64,000 nucleotides of DNA from Lacticaseibacillus zeae DSM 20178 = KCTC 3804 (GTDB lineage: Bacteria; Bacillota; Bacilli; Lactobacillales; Lactobacillaceae): the NCBI RefSeq assembly GCF_000260435.1, contig NZ_BACQ01000033.1, positions 1-64,000 of the forward strand, in the 5' to 3' direction. This document shows positions 26,879 through 36,395 of this stretch, piece after piece. A program made the translations under genes and the position numbers. Position 1 is the stretch's first letter, and the number at the start of each line of letters is the position of its first letter. Below the pieces are notes generated by a model. It ran no database searches and was not told the DNA's origin. It was given only the letters and a program-made list of their open reading frames with translations.

Positions 26879-29800
26879 ATGAGAAGATACATATTGAGCA
26901 TAAGCGTGATGGCACTTACGCTGGGTTTGATTGGGATACAACCTATCCAAGCAAGCGCCAGTGACACGCTTGATCAGCAGTCTGCGGTGAATGTGAGTGA
27001 TAACAATGGCCAGGGCACAAAAAAACTGGATCCGAATGTGGCAACTGAATTGCCAAAGCAGACAACAGTTGCCGCGAGTGATGAGCAAACTGCGCGACCA
27101 GAATATGCTTTGATGCGAACACGCTGGCGGGATCGATTGATGGCGGCACATCCGGATTTGAACAATCCTAATGTTACTGCCTATTTGACCGATTTGGCTA
27201 AGCAAAGCCAAACGTTATGGGACACGATGGATCGCAGCACCAGCCGAACGCGGTTGTGGCCCAAAAAGGCTGCCGATACAACGTCGGCAGATTACACAAC
27301 AATGTTTACTAACCTCAAATTGCTGACATTGGGGTACTATAATCCATTGAGTGCCCAGTACCAAAAGCCTGAGGTTTACCAAGCCATTCTTGATGGTATC
27401 GACTTTATGATCACGGTTAAGAAGTACAATGGCGTGTATTCAACCGGCAATTGGTGGGATTGGCAGATTGGCGCGGCTCAACAACTGGATGATACGTTGA
27501 TCTTGTTATATGACGATCTGCATCAACAAGATCAACAAAAATTAGTCAAATTTGTGCAACCGTTACTAGGCTATGCCAAAGATCCCAATATTCAGTGGCC
27601 AAAATATACCGCCACCGGTGCGAATCTTACCGATATTTCAATCTCAGTGTTAGCTAGTGGCTTGCTTTTGGAAGATGATACGCGCGTTGCATTGGTTCAA
27701 AAGAATCTGCCCAAAGCGATGGGGTTAGTGACGGCCAAAGACGGTATTTATGCAGACGGTTCCTTTATTCAGCATACTTTTTTTCCATACAATGGCAGTT
27801 ATGGGAATGAAATGATTAAAGGTATTGCCCGTATCTCGTCAACTCTTGTCGGTACGCCTTGGGCCATTAGTGAAGTTCAATTTGCTAACGTTTTTAATTT
27901 GATTGACAAAGGCTTTTTGCAGCTGATGGTTAATGGGCGGATGCCGTCGATGGTGTCCGGCCGGAGTATTTCGCGAGCACCTGGGACCAATTCGGAAACA
28001 ACTGAGTTAGAGACCGGCAAGGAGACGCTGGCTAATCTAACATTAATTGCCGATGCGGCACCAGCCACACTAAAACAGAAAATTTATCAGGCAGTCGCAA
28101 CGTGGGTAGGACAAGTTGGTAAACAGTATAATTTTTATCACAATCCGCGTGATTACGCCGCGCTTAGCGGATTGCAGACAGCACTGAGTCACGCCTCTGC
28201 GCAGGCCGATGATGTCAGTTCGCTGAACGTTTATGGATCCATGGATCGCGTGATGCAGAAAACGCCAACCCACTCAGTTGGCATCGCGATGTACTCCAAG
28301 CGGATTGCCAATTTTGAATTTGGCAATACTGAAAACGGGCACGCTTGGCACACAGCAGACGGGATGGTTTATCTTTACAATCGCGATCTGAATCAATTTG
28401 GTGAAGGTTACTGGACAACGGTCGATCCTTATCGATTGCCGGGAACCACGGTTGACACCATCAAGCTTGCAGACGGTGCCAAGTCATCTTCGCGGAGTCC
28501 GGAATCCTGGGTTGGCGGCGCGACGGATGGACATACCGCCAGCATCGGCATGTCCTTGAACAAAGTAAATGAAGGCCAAAATCTCAAGGCCAAGAAATCC
28601 TGGTTCTTGCTGAATGATCAAGTGGTGAATCTCGGTGCCAATATTACCGGCACCACCTCAGCCGATATTGAAACAATTCTTGATCAGCGCCAAATTGATC
28701 CGGCAACCACCAAGATAACAGTAGACGGGCATGCCTATACGAGCCAAAAAACGGTGGGACAGTGGGCCAATTTGAATACAGCCGATCCTGGCAATAATGT
28801 CGGGTATATCGTGGCGCCCGGTAATAGTCCGGTTAACGTCAGCCAGGCAACACGCACCGGAACGTATAAGGACATCAACGGCTATTTCCCATCTGACACC
28901 GTTTATCGACATCATTATGTCACATTGGCGGCCATGCACGGCTCGGCTGTTAATAACGGCCATTACGAATATGTCACAGTACCTGGCGCGAGTGATGCTA
29001 AAAGCGCAGCCCTAGCCAAAGACCCAACCTATCAAGTGCTGGCCAACACCGGTGATGTTCAAGCCATTAAAACGGAAAATCAACTGATGGCTAACATCTG
29101 GACCAAAGCTTCACAACTGGATGGCTTGGTTTCTGTTGAGCAACCGGCCGCAGTTGTCATTAAGAATCTTGGATCAAATCGTTATCAACTCACGATTGCG
29201 GATCCTCAACAAACCAATCAACCCATTCACCTTGATTTCGATTATCCTGTACAAATTGACGGAGATGACGCAGCTAACTTTTCCACGAATGGACATCGGC
29301 TCGTTTTTGAAACATCGGACTTGGCCGGTGCGAGTCGTACCGTGACATTCACGCTGGATGTACCTGCCGATAAAACCGATCTGGACAACGTGATTAAACA
29401 GGCTGAACAGATGAAAGCGGCCGATTACACGAAAACCAGCTTTGCAGCGTTCGCATCGGCATTAACAGCGGCCAAAGAGGTTCAGTCATCAGACAATGTT
29501 TCCCAAAAAGTCGTGGATGCGGCAAAGGCAAAACTAGTCGATACTATGAACGCATTGGTCAAGGTTGCTGATAAGCACGCGCTTGCAGCAGCTTTGGCAG
29601 ATGCCGCTAAATTGCATGAGAAAGACTATACCAACGATACATGGCAAAACCTACAAATTGCTATTGCTGCTGCCAAACAGGTGCTGAGTCAGTATGAGTC
29701 GACGCAAGCTGAAGTAGATACAGCCACCCAACAGCTGAGGGATGCGCAGGCCAAGTTAGTGAAAATTGAAAAAGCACCTGATATTGAGCGAGAGCCTGGA

Positions 29801-29977
29801 GGGCAGGCAACATCAGCAAAATCGCATGCCTCTCAAAAAGGCCAACATCAACCGAAGAATGGCGATGAAATGCCGGAGACAGGGGAAGTAACCAACATGA
29901 GCATAGGCTTTGTCGGCACGGTTATTCTCGCGTTGATTGCCGGTATGATGCTGTGGCGTAAGCAGCGAAGGGCTTGA
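26879..29977 (+). CDS. Wall-anchored hyaluronate/chondroitin lyase (PL8)
   Basis: Surface polysaccharide lyase, 1032 aa, that would cut hyaluronan or chondroitin by beta-elimination to unsaturated oligomers. Signal peptide to about residue 26 (IQASAS). The alpha/alpha toroid holds the catalytic set Asn249 (GANLTDIS), His299 and Tyr308 (QHTFFPYNGSYG) and the Arg region GRSISR; the 50- and 9-residue distances equal those of the pneumococcal enzyme (N349, H399, Y408). Beta-sandwich domains follow, then two FIVAR modules (about 835-965) and the sorting signal MPETGE with helix and KQRRA. Single-gene transcript with its own cre site and terminator. Ribosome binding site GGGGAGAGGG. Confidence 0.93.
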   Translation: MRRYILSISVMALTLGLIGIQPIQASASDTLDQQSAVNVSDNNGQGTKKLDPNVATELPKQTTVAASDEQTARPEYALMRTRWRDRLMAAHPDLNNPNVTAYLTDLAKQSQTLWDTMDRSTSRTRLWPKKAADTTSADYTTMFTNLKLLTLGYYNPLSAQYQKPEVYQAILDGIDFMITVKKYNGVYSTGNWWDWQIGAAQQLDDTLILLYDDLHQQDQQKLVKFVQPLLGYAKDPNIQWPKYTATGANLTDISISVLASGLLLEDDTRVALVQKNLPKAMGLVTAKDGIYADGSFIQHTFFPYNGSYGNEMIKGIARISSTLVGTPWAISEVQFANVFNLIDKGFLQLMVNGRMPSMVSGRSISRAPGTNSETTELETGKETLANLTLIADAAPATLKQKIYQAVATWVGQVGKQYNFYHNPRDYAALSGLQTALSHASAQADDVSSLNVYGSMDRVMQKTPTHSVGIAMYSKRIANFEFGNTENGHAWHTADGMVYLYNRDLNQFGEGYWTTVDPYRLPGTTVDTIKLADGAKSSSRSPESWVGGATDGHTASIGMSLNKVNEGQNLKAKKSWFLLNDQVVNLGANITGTTSADIETILDQRQIDPATTKITVDGHAYTSQKTVGQWANLNTADPGNNVGYIVAPGNSPVNVSQATRTGTYKDINGYFPSDTVYRHHYVTLAAMHGSAVNNGHYEYVTVPGASDAKSAALAKDPTYQVLANTGDVQAIKTENQLMANIWTKASQLDGLVSVEQPAAVVIKNLGSNRYQLTIADPQQTNQPIHLDFDYPVQIDGDDAANFSTNGHRLVFETSDLAGASRTVTFTLDVPADKTDLDNVIKQAEQMKAADYTKTSFAAFASALTAAKEVQSSDNVSQKVVDAAKAKLVDTMNALVKVADKHALAAALADAAKLHEKDYTNDTWQNLQIAIAAAKQVLSQYESTQAEVDTATQQLRDAQAKLVKIEKAPDIEREPGGQATSAKSHASQKGQHQPKNGDEMPETGEVTNMSIGFVGTVILALIAGMMLWRKQRRA

Positions 29978-30540
29978 GCAAGCTAATATTATCTTAATAG
30001 CGGTAACTTTCAGCATGACAGGTTGAAAAATTTAATACGCTTATGCAAGGCAGTTTTTGTAAGCGGAAATACAGACGGTGCCACTTCATGAAAAATGAAG
30101 GGTGCCGTTTTCTTGTTTAGCTGCGAGCATCGCAAGTTCAACTATTGTGGGCAGCAAAACGAATCTAAAAGTCGAGATGCCGATGGGGAAAATCAAACGA
30201 GAAAATCGTTAAATTTTAGGATTTCCGATCAACGTTGGTTTATATTCGCAAGACTGTAATGCAGTATTGATCGCGGATAAGCTTGAACAAATTCATTTCA
30301 AAGCGAAGGAATATCCCGAGCCTTTTTATTTTAAAATGATGCGCTACAAAATGGACGGATCTGCTAATGTGCGGGGTTCATATTGTCAAAAATGATATCT
30401 GAAAGGAGACAAAAACGGCTTACAAATAAAATATAATTTGCTGATTTCTTAATGAGAAATATGGTTACTGTAATTACCAACGAAAACTACAGCCTGTAAG
30501 CGAAAAAGATAAAGGCCCATATTAGTCGTGAATTTGCCCC
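29978..30540. other. Long intergenic region with terminator
   Basis: A terminator-like hairpin (30074-30113, arms ACGGTGCC and GGTGCCGT with two G-U pairs, then TTTTC) ends the lyase transcript. No gene is recognisable from there to the promoter at 30541. Confidence 0.55.
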
Positions 30541-30613
30541 TTGACAACATGAATGCGCTTGCACTAGTATCAAGATGTTAGATAAATAAAAAACGTTATT
30601 TCCGTTTAAGAAA
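30541..30613 (+). promoter_or_regulatory. Promoter with cre-like spacer and 15-base operator (GH105 operon)
   Basis: -35 TTGACA (30541-30546), 18-base spacer, -10 TAGTAT (30565-30570). The spacer holds a cre-like TGAATGCGCTTGCA (30550-30563, two mismatches). The palindrome TTTCCGTTTAAGAAA (30599-30613) lies about 22 bases after the predicted start and matches 12 of 15 bases of the kduI copy. Confidence 0.72.
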
Positions 30614-30733
30614 TAATTTGTGTCTCTATTCAAATGTGGGAACGGCTTCTTTTGCTCTCACATGTGAAAAAGGTGGCAAATAAGACGCGTCAAGGTGCAG
30701 TAGGCGTAGTAAGTATAGGAGGTTTCAAAACAG

Positions 30734-31828
30734 ATGAGTACATATACCAAAAATCAGCTGGAGGAGAAAATCGATTTACTAATTGACAACGAGATCCACC
30801 TTAGCGACCCAACGGGTGAGTTTTTCGTTAAAGTCGCGGATGGTTCCCTGATTGACAATAAGAGCTTTAACTTCTGGGAGTGGACATCAGGCGTTGGATT
30901 GTACGGCATGATGAAATATTACCAGCTGAGTCGCAAGCCCGAGGTGCTCAAAGTCATTAAAGATTGGTTTGACAGCCATTTTCAAGAGCCGCCTGTTGAA
31001 AAGAATATCAATACCATGGTCCAAATGTTAACGTTGGCATATTTATACGAAGAAACCGGCGACCGAGCTTATCTGCCACATTTGGAAGCTTGGGGCGACT
31101 GGCTGTATTATCGGCTGCCGCGGACGGAAAAAGGCGGGTTTCAACATGTTACGTATGGTGACCTCAATCCTGATGAAATGTGGGCGGATACCTTAATGAT
31201 GAGTGTTTTGACACTCACAAAGCTTGGCAAGGTGTTGCATAAATCAGCGTACATCCAAGAAGCCAAGAAGCAGGTTTTGTTGCACATTCAGTTTTTGCAG
31301 GATAAGCGGACAGGGCTGTGGTATCACGGCTGGTCGTTCAAGCGGCGTGACAACTTTGCCGGTGCCTTCTGGGGACGAGGCAATTCATGGATTACGATTG
31401 CCTTTCCGGAAATTTTGGAATTGCTAGATCTGCCTGAAGGAGACGCTTTTCGCGAGTTTGTCCGGATGAATCTGCAATATCAAATTGACGCGTTGAAGAC
31501 TTATCAAGACAAGAGTGGGCTTTGGCACACGCTGATTGATGATCCGACTAGCTATCTTGAAGGCTCAGCAACAGCCGGTTTTACTTACGGCATTTTGAAA
31601 GCGGTTCATAATCACCTGGTCGATAACAGCTATCGAGAAGTGGCGCTGAAAGGCATTGATGCGCTCTTTGCCAACATTGACGAAAATGGCGCTCTTGCCA
31701 TGACATCTGGCGGAACTCCCATGGGCGAGACGAAAGATTTCTATAAGCATGTCAAAACTTCGGTTATGCCGTACGGACAGTCAATGGCGGAGTTAGCGCT
31801 GACTGAATATCTGAAGGAATTCTACTAA
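30734..31828 (+). CDS. GH105 unsaturated uronyl hydrolase (YteR/RhiN family)
   Basis: Cytoplasmic glycoside hydrolase, 364 aa, no signal peptide. Family members hydrate the 4,5-double bond of the unsaturated uronic acid at the end of lyase products and release it. The (alpha/alpha)6 barrel shows the catalytic Asp152 in DEMWADTLMM, WEWTSGVGLYGM, WYHGWSF and RGNSWITIAF. GH105 enzymes mostly act on rhamnogalacturonan, some on glycosaminoglycan or ulvan products; here the neighbours favour a uronate from host glycans. First gene of an operon with the GPH carrier. AGGAGG site before ATG. Confidence 0.9.
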   Translation: MSTYTKNQLEEKIDLLIDNEIHLSDPTGEFFVKVADGSLIDNKSFNFWEWTSGVGLYGMMKYYQLSRKPEVLKVIKDWFDSHFQEPPVEKNINTMVQMLTLAYLYEETGDRAYLPHLEAWGDWLYYRLPRTEKGGFQHVTYGDLNPDEMWADTLMMSVLTLTKLGKVLHKSAYIQEAKKQVLLHIQFLQDKRTGLWYHGWSFKRRDNFAGAFWGRGNSWITIAFPEILELLDLPEGDAFREFVRMNLQYQIDALKTYQDKSGLWHTLIDDPTSYLEGSATAGFTYGILKAVHNHLVDNSYREVALKGIDALFANIDENGALAMTSGGTPMGETKDFYKHVKTSVMPYGQSMAELALTEYLKEFY

Positions 31829-31908
31829 GTATTAAAAATTAGGCTATGTCCCGACATGTTCGCCACGATTGGTGTTGACGGGCCAGAGCTACGTTAAAGG
31901 AGTGTTTT

Positions 31909-33378
31909 ATGATGAAAGCATCTTCGGTAAACACACCAGCTGATGCCGCATCTGGACTTGAAATGGTCAAAACGCATGCGCACAGCTTTGATTGGCGCGA
32001 TAAGATCGGTTACGCATTTGGTGATTTGGGGAATTGTTTCATTCTTGGTTTGGTTAATAGTTTCTTGACCATTTATTATACCAATGCTTTGGGCATTTCC
32101 GGTGCAATTGTTGGTGGGTTGTTTCTTTCGGCACGGTTTATTGACGCGTTTGCTGACGTCACGGTCGGGCGCATTTCCGATATCACGCCGTTAACCAAAA
32201 ACGGTCGGTTCCGTCCGTGGATCAAGTGGGTTAAGTATCCATTCTGTGCGATTACTGTCATTCTTTTCCTCCCATTTGTTTCAAACTGGCCAATGATCTG
32301 GCGGGTTGTGTATATTTTTGTTACTTACTTGGTTTATGGAATTTTGAATTCTTGCATCAACATTCCTTATGGTTCAATGGCCAGTGCAATTTCGGAAAAT
32401 CCTGATCATCGAGCATCATTATCTACTTCTCGTTCAGTGGGTGCAGCGATTGGTGGCGCAGCAACTGGGTTCATCATTCCATTATTGGTTTATCAAACGG
32501 CCGCAAATGGTCAAAAAGTGGTTTCAGCGAATCGCTTCTTTATGGTTTCAATCATGTGTGCCGTCATTGCGTTTGCTTGCTACAATGTGATTTATCGGAT
32601 GACCACGGAAAGGGTTCAGGTCAAGAAAACCGAGCGTGTTTCTGCTTCTAAACTCATCAAAGGCTTGTTTACAAATAAAGCTTTGATGGCGTTGGTCTTC
32701 GCCGATTTCTTCCTAGTCATCAACCAGAACTTGTCTGGCACGTTGGCAACCTATCTCTTTACCGATTATTTCCAGAACAGCACGGCACTTTCGATTGCTT
32801 TGCTCTTCACTTATGGCACAGTGGTTGTACTAGCACCGTTTGCAACGAAGCTTATCAAGAGTTTCGGTAAGAAAGAGGCAAGTATTGCTTGCTTAGCGTT
32901 TGGAACGTTCATGTATTTGCTGATGTATTTCTTGCATCTCACAAATCCTTGGATCTACCTCATTCTTTTGTTCTTGGCAACGCTTGGTTCCGGAATGTTC
33001 AACTTGATGGTTTGGGCATTTATTACTGATGTTATTGACTATCATCAATACTTAACCGGTTTTCGGGAAGATGGCACTGTTTATGGCGTTAATTCATTTG
33101 CGCGAAAGTGTGCGCAAGCTGTCGGTGGTGGCCTTGGTGGGTTCATGTTAACAGCGATCGGGTATATTTCTTCAACAACCGGTGGGGCTACTCAAAGTGC
33201 TGTGGTTATCAATCGGATATACGCGATCGGTAACCTGATTCCGGCTGCCTGCATGTTACTTGGCATGTTGACATTGATTTTCTTCTACCCGCTTAACAAG
33301 AAAAAGATTGATGCTGTCGATGCAAAATTAGCCGCCCGGCGCGCTGAAGAATTGAACGCTCAAGACCAAGAAGCTTAA
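31909..33378 (+). CDS. GPH-family sugar (glycoside-pentoside-hexuronide) transporter
   Basis: Cation-coupled membrane carrier, 489 aa, about 12 membrane segments. Typical GPH features: cytoplasmic N-terminus with DWRDKIGYAFGDLGNC, RFIDAFADVTVGRISD after helix 2, GRFRPWIKW, and the DVIDYHQYLTGFREDGTVYG loop. Likely imports the unsaturated disaccharide used by the GH105 enzyme upstream. AAAGGAG site. Its stop overlaps the next frame, so the small gene after it is coupled. Confidence 0.9.
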   Translation: MMKASSVNTPADAASGLEMVKTHAHSFDWRDKIGYAFGDLGNCFILGLVNSFLTIYYTNALGISGAIVGGLFLSARFIDAFADVTVGRISDITPLTKNGRFRPWIKWVKYPFCAITVILFLPFVSNWPMIWRVVYIFVTYLVYGILNSCINIPYGSMASAISENPDHRASLSTSRSVGAAIGGAATGFIIPLLVYQTAANGQKVVSANRFFMVSIMCAVIAFACYNVIYRMTTERVQVKKTERVSASKLIKGLFTNKALMALVFADFFLVINQNLSGTLATYLFTDYFQNSTALSIALLFTYGTVVVLAPFATKLIKSFGKKEASIACLAFGTFMYLLMYFLHLTNPWIYLILLFLATLGSGMFNLMVWAFITDVIDYHQYLTGFREDGTVYGVNSFARKCAQAVGGGLGGFMLTAIGYISSTTGGATQSAVVINRIYAIGNLIPAACMLLGMLTLIFFYPLNKKKIDAVDAKLAARRAEELNAQDQEA

Positions 33379-33401
33379 TGAGCTCAAGGAAAGAGGAACT
33401 G

Positions 33402-33644
33402 ATGACGATGGCAAAAGATAAACTACAAATTGATCGAGAAAAATTTGCCTACGCGGTTGTTGCAAATTATCAACCGGATGAAAAAACCGATCTTAAGGCT
33501 TCCAAGGCTGTCCTTAGACGCTTTTTGATCGCATATTATTTGGCAGACCAGTTTAACACTTTGGAAAGTAATCATTTTGATCAGGATAAAGGCTGGGATT
33601 TCAGCTTACTGGCAAAAGGATTAGACCAAATCAGTTTACATTGA
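33402..33644 (+). CDS. Small unknown protein in the GPH operon (80 aa)
   Basis: Soluble, charged and helical, no recognised family, no cysteine pair or membrane helix. GAGGA lies 4-5 bases before ATG 33402; an ATG at 33378 overlapping the carrier stop is possible but less well placed. It stands between a carrier and a sugar isomerase and is followed by a hairpin, so it belongs to the operon. Its role in uronate use, if any, cannot be read. Confidence 0.7.
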   Translation: MTMAKDKLQIDREKFAYAVVANYQPDEKTDLKASKAVLRRFLIAYYLADQFNTLESNHFDQDKGWDFSLLAKGLDQISLH

Positions 33645-33648
33645 TATT

Positions 33649-33676
33649 TAGAAATCGGAGGATAAGCTCCGATTTC
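33649..33676 (+). terminator. Hairpin, possible partial terminator
   Basis: Perfect stem AGAAATCGGAG / CTCCGATTTCT followed by a short T-run. It lies inside the operon, 24 bases before the next start codon, and may lower expression of the isomerase or stabilise the upstream message. Confidence 0.65.
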
Positions 33677-33699
33677 TTTGCGTTAGGAAGGAGTTTATC

Positions 33700-34554
33700 A
33701 TGCGAAAAGATTTTGCAGTTCGTGCTCACGACATTCCGGGAACAGATGATCTTGAATTGCTAACCCGAAATATTAAAATGCGTCACATTCACACGTTGGC
33801 GTTTGCGCCGGCCATTAGTTTAGCGGCAACGACTCACGGAGGCGATAAAGTCAGCACAGGGCTGGCAAATTACGTCCGCCGGCTATTTGCTGCCGACGAT
33901 ATTGAGATTGGCACCTTAAGTTGTTATGTGAACCTGATTGATCCTGACATCAATAACAGAGCCAAGGTTATTAATCGATTCCAACATTACTTACAGTTGG
34001 CGCCGAGTTTTGGTACCAACATTGTTGCGACCGAAACCGGCTCAGTGGATCCCGCATTTGCGTTTACCGAAGCGAATTTTGAACCAGGGCCGTTTGAAAC
34101 GTTACTCGATACGGTTTCCCAACTATTGCCGGTTGCCCACGAATTCGGCACCTTGATCGCTTTAGAGCCAGGCGTCAATCATCCACTGTATTCGTTGGAA
34201 CGAACGGAGCAACTGTTGACGCATTTCAACCACGATCCGGCATTAACGCTGATCATTGACCCGGTCAACCTGATTTTACCGGAAAAAGATAATGTTGAGA
34301 CAATTTTGAAAGAAGCATTTGAACGGTTTAATTCGAGAATTGTTGCCGTTCATTTAAAAGATTACGCATGGACACCTGATGCACCCCGTCTGCTTAAAAC
34401 GGTTGTTCCGGGTACGGGTCAGGTTAACTTCCGGCAGTTGCTTGAGATAGCCGAGCACTATCAGCCATTCGGGTTAAAATGTTTAGATGAATTACCAGAT
34501 GGACAGCTTGATACGACGCTTGAGTTACCTGTTTTAGCGCCTTATCGAAGCTGA
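33700..34554 (+). CDS. Sugar phosphate isomerase/epimerase (xylose isomerase-like TIM barrel)
   Basis: Cytoplasmic protein of 284 aa. The AP-endonuclease 2/xylose isomerase-like barrel is visible in ATETGSVDP, IALEPGVNHP, LTLIIDPVNLI, IVAVHLKDYAW and VPGTGQVNF, which supply metal ligands Glu, Asp, His and Glu/Asp in the family. The reaction is probably isomerisation or epimerisation of a keto-sugar or uronate. AAGGAG site. Last gene of its operon, ended by the hairpin at 34589. The exact substrate is not known. Confidence 0.82.
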   Translation: MRKDFAVRAHDIPGTDDLELLTRNIKMRHIHTLAFAPAISLAATTHGGDKVSTGLANYVRRLFAADDIEIGTLSCYVNLIDPDINNRAKVINRFQHYLQLAPSFGTNIVATETGSVDPAFAFTEANFEPGPFETLLDTVSQLLPVAHEFGTLIALEPGVNHPLYSLERTEQLLTHFNHDPALTLIIDPVNLILPEKDNVETILKEAFERFNSRIVAVHLKDYAWTPDAPRLLKTVVPGTGQVNFRQLLEIAEHYQPFGLKCLDELPDGQLDTTLELPVLAPYRS

Positions 34555-34588
34555 ACAGCGGACGCTTGATGGGAGCGTCAAAACACAA

Positions 34589-34632
34589 ACAGGCACCGGA
34601 GATGACGGTTATCTCCGGTGCCTGTTGCTATT
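34589..34632. terminator. Bidirectional terminator
   Basis: Perfect 16-base stem AACAGGCACCGGAGAT / ATCTCCGGTGCCTGTT between the convergent isomerase and kduD genes. Confidence 0.87.
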
Positions 34633-34680
34633 TGTAATAAGGAACAATTAAGTTGTGTGTTTACTTTGAAAGGCTGAAAG

Positions 34681-35505
34681 TTAACGGGTCAGATAACCAC
34701 CATCAACCGGAATGATCGCACCGTTGATATAATTAGCAGCATCACTAGCCAAGAAGACGGAAACCCCCATTAATTCATAAGGCTCAGCCCAGTGTCCAGC
34801 GGGGATGCGGTCGAGGATTTCTTGATCGCGGGCTTTGTCGGCACGGATTGGGGCGGTGTTTTCGGTCTTGATGTAACCTGGTGCAATGGCGTTGACCTGA
34901 ACGTTGTAGGCGCCCATTTCGGAGGCAAAGGCTTTGGTTAAGCCGGCAACACCGTGTTTACTTGCTGTGTAGGACGGAATGTATTTGCCGCCTTGGAAGG
35001 AAAGCATGGAGCCGATGTTGATGATTTTGCCGGATTTTTGCTTGGCGAAGACTTTTGAAACGGCCAAGGACATGTGATAAACGGCGCTGAGGTTGATTGC
35101 GATGACTTGATCCCAGTCTTTATCCTTGGATTCGAGAAGGGGATTACGGCGAATCATCCCGGCGTTGTTGACCAAGATGTCGATGTGGCCCATTTTGGCG
35201 ACGGCTTCGGCAACGACTTTATCGGCAATGCCCGGTTCGGTTAGATTGACCTGCATGAATTCTACCTTGTGGCCGCGTTTTTCAATTAAGCGACGGGTGT
35301 TGTCCCATTCAGCGGTGCCAAAAGTCGGGATGAAAATATCGGCGCCGGCTTCGGCCATCGCAACGGCGTAACCCTGGCCAAGGCCGGTATTGCCACCGGT
35401 GACAATGGCAACTTTGCCGGTCAGGTCGAATTGCTTCATTTTAAAATGATCGAGTTCGGCTTCGTGTCGTTTGATTTCTTCTTCGGTTTGATGAATTTCT
35501 GCCAT
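34681..35505 (-). CDS. kduD: 2-dehydro-3-deoxy-D-gluconate 5-dehydrogenase (KduD)
   Basis: NAD-dependent short-chain dehydrogenase, 274 aa, reducing 2,5-diketo-3-deoxygluconate to 2-keto-3-deoxygluconate. Rossmann motif TGGNTGLGQG, NNAGMI, catalytic Ser in IGSMLSFQGG, YTASKHG (Tyr, Lys) and PGYIKTENT. There is a 21-residue charged extension before KQFDLTGKVA that family members often lack; an internal Met at residue 23 has no ribosome binding site, while the ATG at 35505 has AAAGGAG. Follows kduI by 30 bases on the same strand. Confidence 0.92.
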   Translation of the reverse strand: MAEIHQTEEEIKRHEAELDHFKMKQFDLTGKVAIVTGGNTGLGQGYAVAMAEAGADIFIPTFGTAEWDNTRRLIEKRGHKVEFMQVNLTEPGIADKVVAEAVAKMGHIDILVNNAGMIRRNPLLESKDKDWDQVIAINLSAVYHMSLAVSKVFAKQKSGKIINIGSMLSFQGGKYIPSYTASKHGVAGLTKAFASEMGAYNVQVNAIAPGYIKTENTAPIRADKARDQEILDRIPAGHWAEPYELMGVSVFLASDAANYINGAIIPVDGGYLTR

Positions 35506-35535
35506 TTTTAAACGCTCCTTTAATGAGTTTAAACG

Positions 35536-36384
35536 TTAACGTAATTCAGACATTGGTACCTGATCCATATCATCGTAGGTTTGGTTTTCACCGCACATTG
35601 CCCAGATGAAGGCATAGTTGGTGGTGCCGACGCCGCAATGAATAGACCAGCTTGGGTTGACCACCGCTTGTTCGTTAAACAGTGCGATGTGCCGGGTTTC
35701 ATCAGGCTCGCCCAGGAAGTGGAAGACGCGGGTATCAGGTTCGGCGAATTCAAAGTACATATAAGTTTCCATCCGCCGTGCGTGGGTATGTGCCGGCATC
35801 GTATTCCAGGAAGAGCCGGGTTCGAGAACGGTGTAGCCCATCTGCAACTGGCAGGTGTCCATTTGCGAAGCGTCAATGTATTTGTAAATCGTGCGCTTAT
35901 TCATATGCGCCTGATCGCCCATCGGTTTTGCTAACGCGTCAGCAAACGGCAACTTTTTATTCGGATAGGTTTTGTGTGCTGGGGTTGAAACGACATAAAA
36001 CTTAGCTGGATTAGCCGGATCATTTGATTTGAAAATGACATGCTTGGTACCCATGCCCACATAGTAACCATCGTGAGTCGTCATCGGCTCTTCGGTTCCG
36101 TCAATCGTGATACTACCTTCGCCGCCAATGTTGATGAGCCCTAATTCGCGGCGTTGTAAGAAGAAATCAACGCCTAATTCTTTTGATAGCGCAATTTCCA
36201 GTGGTTGATCAGTTGGGGTTACCCCGCCAAAAATCATCCGATCGTTGTAAGTATAGGTGAGTAGAATATCGCCAGGCGCAAAGATCTCTGGCATCAAGAA
36301 TTCCTCACGCAGCTTATCGGTATCGTAATGTTTAATGTCTTCAGGGCTATGCGCGTAACGCGTGACCATATTGAATGACAATGA
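35536..36384 (-). CDS. kduI: 5-dehydro-4-deoxy-D-glucuronate isomerase (KduI)
   Basis: Cupin-fold zinc isomerase, about 280 aa, which converts 4-deoxy-5-ketouronate, the product of unsaturated glucuronyl hydrolases, to 2,5-diketo-3-deoxygluconate. Seen: RYAHSPEDIKHYDTDKLREE start, metal site PAHTHARRMETYMYF, and the C-terminal SIHCGVGTTNYAFIWAM. Start choice: GGAGG lies 8 bases before a TTG at 36384, giving MSFNMVTRYAHS; the ATG at 36369 gives the standard length but is 20 bases away. Promoter and 15-base operator lie just upstream. Confidence 0.93.
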   Translation of the reverse strand, partial: SLSFNMVTRYAHSPEDIKHYDTDKLREEFLMPEIFAPGDILLTYTYNDRMIFGGVTPTDQPLEIALSKELGVDFFLQRRELGLINIGGEGSITIDGTEEPMTTHDGYYVGMGTKHVIFKSNDPANPAKFYVVSTPAHKTYPNKKLPFADALAKPMGDQAHMNKRTIYKYIDASQMDTCQLQMGYTVLEPGSSWNTMPAHTHARRMETYMYFEFAEPDTRVFHFLGEPDETRHIALFNEQAVVNPSWSIHCGVGTTNYAFIWAMCGENQTYDDMDQVPMSELR

Positions 36385-36395
36385 AAAAGCCTCCA

